Source of the DNA: Agelaius tricolor
Lineage: Eukaryota > Chordata > Aves > Passeriformes > Icteridae
Length of the DNA: 64,000 nt
Reading direction: 5' to 3'
NCBI GenBank assembly: GCA_023055355.1
Contig: JALJCS010000037.1
Span: 3,906,001-3,970,000, forward strand
Under the pieces are notes generated by a model that searched no databases, had not been told where the DNA came from, and saw only the letters and a program-made list of their open reading frames with translations. The translations under genes and the position numbers were made by a program. Below, in pieces: positions 60,045 to 64,000 of this stretch; the first letter of the stretch is position 1; each line of letters begins with the position of its first letter.

Positions 60045-60570
60045 AATGTCCAGCCTGGCCTTGGGCACTGCCAGGGATCCAGGGGCAGCCCCAGCTGCTC
60101 TGGGCACCCTGTGCCAGGGAACAATTCCCAATTCCCAATCTCCCATCCAGTCCTGCCCTCTGGCACTGGGAGCCATTCCCTGGGTCCTGGCACTCCAGAC
60201 CCCTGTAAATTGTCTCTCCATGTTTCCTGTCAGCCCCTCCAGGCCCTACAAGGCCACACTGAGGTCCCCCCAAAGCTTCTCCTGTGCAGGTGAACAATCC
60301 CAGCTGTGCCAGCCTCTCCTCCCAGCAGAGCTGCTCCATCCCCTGATCCCCCTGGTGCCTCCTCTGGGTCTCTGCAGCAGCTCCAGCTCCTGCCTGTGCT
60401 GGGCCAGGGCTGGGGCAGCTCTGCAGGTGGGGTCTCACCTGAGCACAGGGCACAGGGCACAATCCCCCCTGCCCTGCTGCCCACGCTGGGCTCAGCCCAG
60501 GGCAGGGGCTCAGGGCTGGGGCAGCTCCAGCTCTCAGCCCCAGCACCCCCAGCTCCCTCTCAGGGCTGCT
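60045..60570 (-). mobile_element. CR1 LINE 3' fragment, long copy, 3' terminus missing
   Basis: Antisense. It starts abruptly at ATGTCCAGCCTGGCCTTGGG without the usual terminal octamers and extends to the GGGCTCAGCCCAGGGCAGG block at its 5' end. Shares its 5' half with the copies at 21775 and 38860. The 5' end abuts the second of two 50-bp direct repeats. Confidence 0.88.
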
Positions 60571-60577
60571 CCAGCTG

Positions 60578-60627
60578 CAGGAATGTCTAATTTCTCCTTC
60601 TTTTTAGACTGAAGATTACTTCACCCT
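60578..60627. repeat. 50-bp direct repeat, right copy
   Basis: It begins CAGGAATGTCTAATTTCTCC immediately after the 5' end of the CR1 copy at 60045-60570. Partner of 59721-59770. Confidence 0.9.
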
Positions 60628-63396
60628 TCACCTGAAACCTGAGGATCCTTGTTGAATTTTCTTCATCCATGTTCCCTTCACAAGGAAGGTGCCAGATTGG
60701 TAAGAAAATCTCCTTTTTGTGCTCTCTCTCAGCACAACTCATGTCAGCTGTGTATCTAACCTCACCCCTAAATAACTGAGGAAGAGAGAAAGGTGTGGAA
60801 GGAGCACTGCCACTCCTTGATCCCTAACTGGATTACAGCTCTTGTGGACCACTGCAACCCTGCAGGATCACAGAAAGCCCAAGCAGAGATCCACAATCCA
60901 AGACTTTGACAACAAAAGCAGACTCCCCAGGAGCTCTGCACTGCCTGGATGGGGCACAGAACCTGCCCTGAAGTCTCTCCAACACCAGGACTCCTCCTCA
61001 TCAGTGTCACTGCTGCAGCCAGAGCCCCAGAGCTGCCAGGGACTGTGGGACAGTGCAGCTCACAGGGAGCTTCCCACGGGTACTGCTCTCCTCACCCAGA
61101 GCTCCAACTACTACTTCTGCAATAATGGAGCCTACAATTTCAGTCAGAAGCCCTGGAATTGAAAGAGCAGGGATCCACAGGCACATATTCCTATTTCATG
61201 TTGAATTCACCCCACTCATATGCCTGCACTTGAATGTCTACATGGTAAATTAAACTGAACACTTCCTCTTACATTTACAACACTTAAAGATCCAGCAGCA
61301 AACACCATTACCAAAAAGCAGGACAGCTTTTCTCTCCTGACCCTCTTCCCTGATCCTGATTTTTCTATGCCATCCCAACCAAGATACCAACAAACACATG
61401 GAAAACACCCAGCCCTATCCCCCTTGTCAGCAGATTCAAAAGGTAAATAAAGCCCCTAAAAAATCCTGGATGCTTTAGCTCATTGGTTTTACTCCACATG
61501 CTTATTTAGCCCTCAAAGTCTCTTCCCACACAGGCTGTCTGCTGTCATCAATAAAAGCCATTTACTCTTTTCCTCCCTCATAATATATATCTTAATACTT
61601 AATGCATTCAAAATGCAAACTGACAGGCTTCTTTTATTTCCACCTGGAGTTCTCTCATGTCCCTCAGTTCCATGCAGCTTCTACAAGAGAATTAACACAG
61701 AAGGTGAGACCCACCCTTATGCAGGAGAAGAGAAAAGAGGTTTTTCCCCCCATTATCAGCCCAGTTTCCTTCCTCTCACGTGGGCATTTACATCCCTGAT
61801 CATCTGTTTGGCACATGCCTGGTACTGGGAAAATGAAAATCCAAAGCTCTGCAATACAGAGGTTTCTGAAGGGACTTTGAGGATTCTTTACTAGAAAGCT
61901 CACCAAGTGTAACAATAAGGGCTAAGTAGTTTCTGTGAAAGTCTGGAGCTTCTGCAGATATTCTTGGGGATGTGGCTGCAATGGGATTTTCAGCTTAGCT
62001 GGCAAGACCAAATAAAAACCAAAGCTTTCCTGCTTCTCTGGCAAGTGCATTTGATTAAGCTTCCAAAGTGTGAAATTTACAGAAGCAGAAAATGTGAGAG
62101 AGCCACTGGTAGCACAGATCCTGAATTTATTCCCCCAGGAGATCCTGGTGACAACTTGATTCCTGTTTTCCAGGAGCTGCACACCGAGAGCACTGCAGGC
62201 ACATTCCATGGAATCAGCCCTGGATTCAGCTTGTGCCACCCCTGGGCCTGCACTCTGCACCTACAGCCAGCCATTGGCTCATGGCAGCAGCACAAAAAAG
62301 GCTCCTGCCCTGCAGTTTCAGGGGAAGGATTTAATCCAACACTCAATTCTCCACCCTGGGCTCCTTCCATTGCTGTGCTCTTTGCCTCATGATAACCATT
62401 GACCACTTTCTGCTTCACTCTCTCATTAATTATTGAGAAAAAACACAGAGTGTTCCAGGGCAGCACAGAGGAAAAGAGGAAACACATGGGACAGGAAAAG
62501 AAGAATGGAATTTTGGAGAATAACAGGAGTTCTTGTCAAATTTTGCCTAGTCTGTAAGCTAAGAGAAAAACGAACAAATTAAGAGAAAAATAATTCCTCT
62601 GAGATTCCAGGCAAAGAAGAAAGCTGAACATTGTGGAACTATGAACACAGAATTTACACTAAAATGGCAAAAGGTACTACATCCTATTTTATTAACAAGT
62701 TTTTCTTTCTCATAGAATTCAAAGCAAAAATGAACCAGTGGAAGAAATCTGCTGCTTTTCAAAGCCCTTCTCCAATGTCACTTTTAAATATGGGCCCAGA
62801 AGTGCCATAAAGCCTGGGCTTCAGGACAAATTGGGAAGATTAAATGCTGGAATGTCACAGAGCTTGTAAAATGGAGAGAACAGACAATAGACTTTGAAGG
62901 AGAAAAAGAAAGATTTGGAAAGGCCCCAAAAATAATGATGAGGTGATAGATTGATGGGTCTTGATCCCTGACTGGTAAGGGGTTAATGGAAGCAGAAAGG
63001 TAATCTGGAATTAACAGGAGGTAATTCAGTTCTTGAGAGAGAAGAGAAATCTCAGGAAAATGAGCTTCAGTAAATGAGAGAGAATCCAGTCCTGAATAGC
63101 AAAAAAACAAGGGAAAAAAAAAAAAAAGAGGAATAGGTGGAATCTGCCTGGCTGGCTGAGACAACAAAATGAAATTTGAAGCCAGAAACAAGCAGGAAAA
63201 CAACAGCAGGAAAAGACAGAGAGAAAAAGTGGCTGTTTAGGAGAAATAGCCTGGAACCACATGGAATGGCACAAGTGGGAAACATCTCTCAGAAATTAGG
63301 CCAAAGAATTGACAACCACCTCAGAGCCTGGGAAAAACAGAGCTCATCAAGCAGCACCTGCTGAGCACAGCAGGTTCAGCTCCACAGCCTCTGCCT

Positions 63397-63408
63397 GGGG
63401 GGGGGGGG
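63397..63408. repeat. Run of 12 guanines
   Basis: An uninterrupted G12 mononucleotide run; prone to length variation and sequencing error. Confidence 0.95.
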
Positions 63409-64000
63409 AAACCAAAATCCCACAGTGAGGATGCTGGGGTAGAGCTGGTCAGGAATACAAACAACAACAATTATTTAGAAAGCAGGAAGTTGTGCAGAAA
63501 TGGACATCACAGGGGCCTACAAACACAACCACCCCCAGAAGTGCTCTGTGTAACTCAGGACTCATGGAACATTCCAGAAGCTGGAAAAGGAGATTGTGCA
63601 TTAGACACAAATGATGTGTGTGAACTAATTCTAACTCTAAATGACAAGATCACAGAATAAATCAAGAATTAATCATTGTTATTGGCAACAAGGCTAACCA
63701 CAGCCATCATACTGCATTTTTAATTACCTGTATTCCCCTTTAAGCATTAAATCCCAAATCAGGCGCTACTTCCAAGGTCCAGGAAGGAACCTGTCCTGCA
63801 CAGGGGAATTATTCTCTAACCTGTTCTATTAGTGAGCATTAAAACCCCACAGTTACACCCACAACAATCACTCATAACACACTCAACTCCCTGGCTCTGT
63901 CTGGGAACAGAACTGGGGAGGTTTTCCAACAAAAAGGAATAATTACTCCAAGACAAAGGGCCTGGCAAAGCAGCAATTAACCAAGCAAAGTGCAGGCTCT

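Larger units (their letters stand above)
58998..64000 (-). other. PNPLA7 intron upstream of exon A (partial)
   Basis: No exon of this or another gene was recognised on either strand in these 5 kb. The contents are one antisense CR1 copy at about 60045-60570 bracketed by 50-bp direct repeats, a run of 12 G at 63397-63408, and A-rich unique sequence. Open frames here are short and show no family resemblance. Confidence 0.7.

Overview
This window is vertebrate nuclear DNA, almost certainly from a bird and probably a songbird. At least 26 3'-end fragments of CR1 LINEs are visible, along with several LTRs of the endogenous-retrovirus types common in passerine genomes. I see no mammalian-type SINEs, no operons and no bacterial gene structure. 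Nearly all long open frames fall in GC-rich CR1 copies or minisatellites and are not genes.

The one gene I can support is on the minus strand: a central piece of PNPLA7 (patatin-like phospholipase / lysophospholipase of the neuropathy-target-esterase family). Nine consecutive coding exons are recognisable between 58997 and 12025. All have GT-AG splice sites, compatible phases and a continuous reading frame of 372 codons. In transcription order they are 58866-58997, 55455-55578 and 41657-41770 (C-terminal cyclic-nucleotide-binding-like domain), 28725-28785 and 26041-26190 (linker), then 15702-15765, 15075-15243, 13817-13999 and 12025-12143 (linker to the start of the patatin domain). The last exon ends in the glycine-rich GGGGAR oxyanion-hole motif. 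The catalytic Ser/Asp exons are not in the window and must lie beyond its left edge. The N-terminal exons lie beyond the right edge.

The other roughly 98% is intron. Layout by position: 1-12024, a long intron with an antisense LTR and a 30-bp minisatellite against a splice donor; 12-16 kb, a cluster of four exons with a solo LTR and a decayed coding-like segment; 17-26 kb, an LTR, a 26-bp minisatellite and an 88-bp duplication; 26-41 kb, mostly CR1; 41.7-42.4 kb, a purine-rich minisatellite against an acceptor; 43.9-44.1 kb, an AT/TAA microsatellite; 55.5-57.5 kb, an exon-derived tandem repeat split by an LTR, followed by one LTR nested in another; 59-64 kb, an intron with a CR1 copy bracketed by 50-bp direct repeats.

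I found no new multi-gene system. The least explained items are a broken coding-like segment at 13179-13714 whose two open frames agree once a 20-bp tandem duplication is discounted, and a minisatellite at 55.6 kb that copied a PNPLA7 splice acceptor which an LTR then interrupted.
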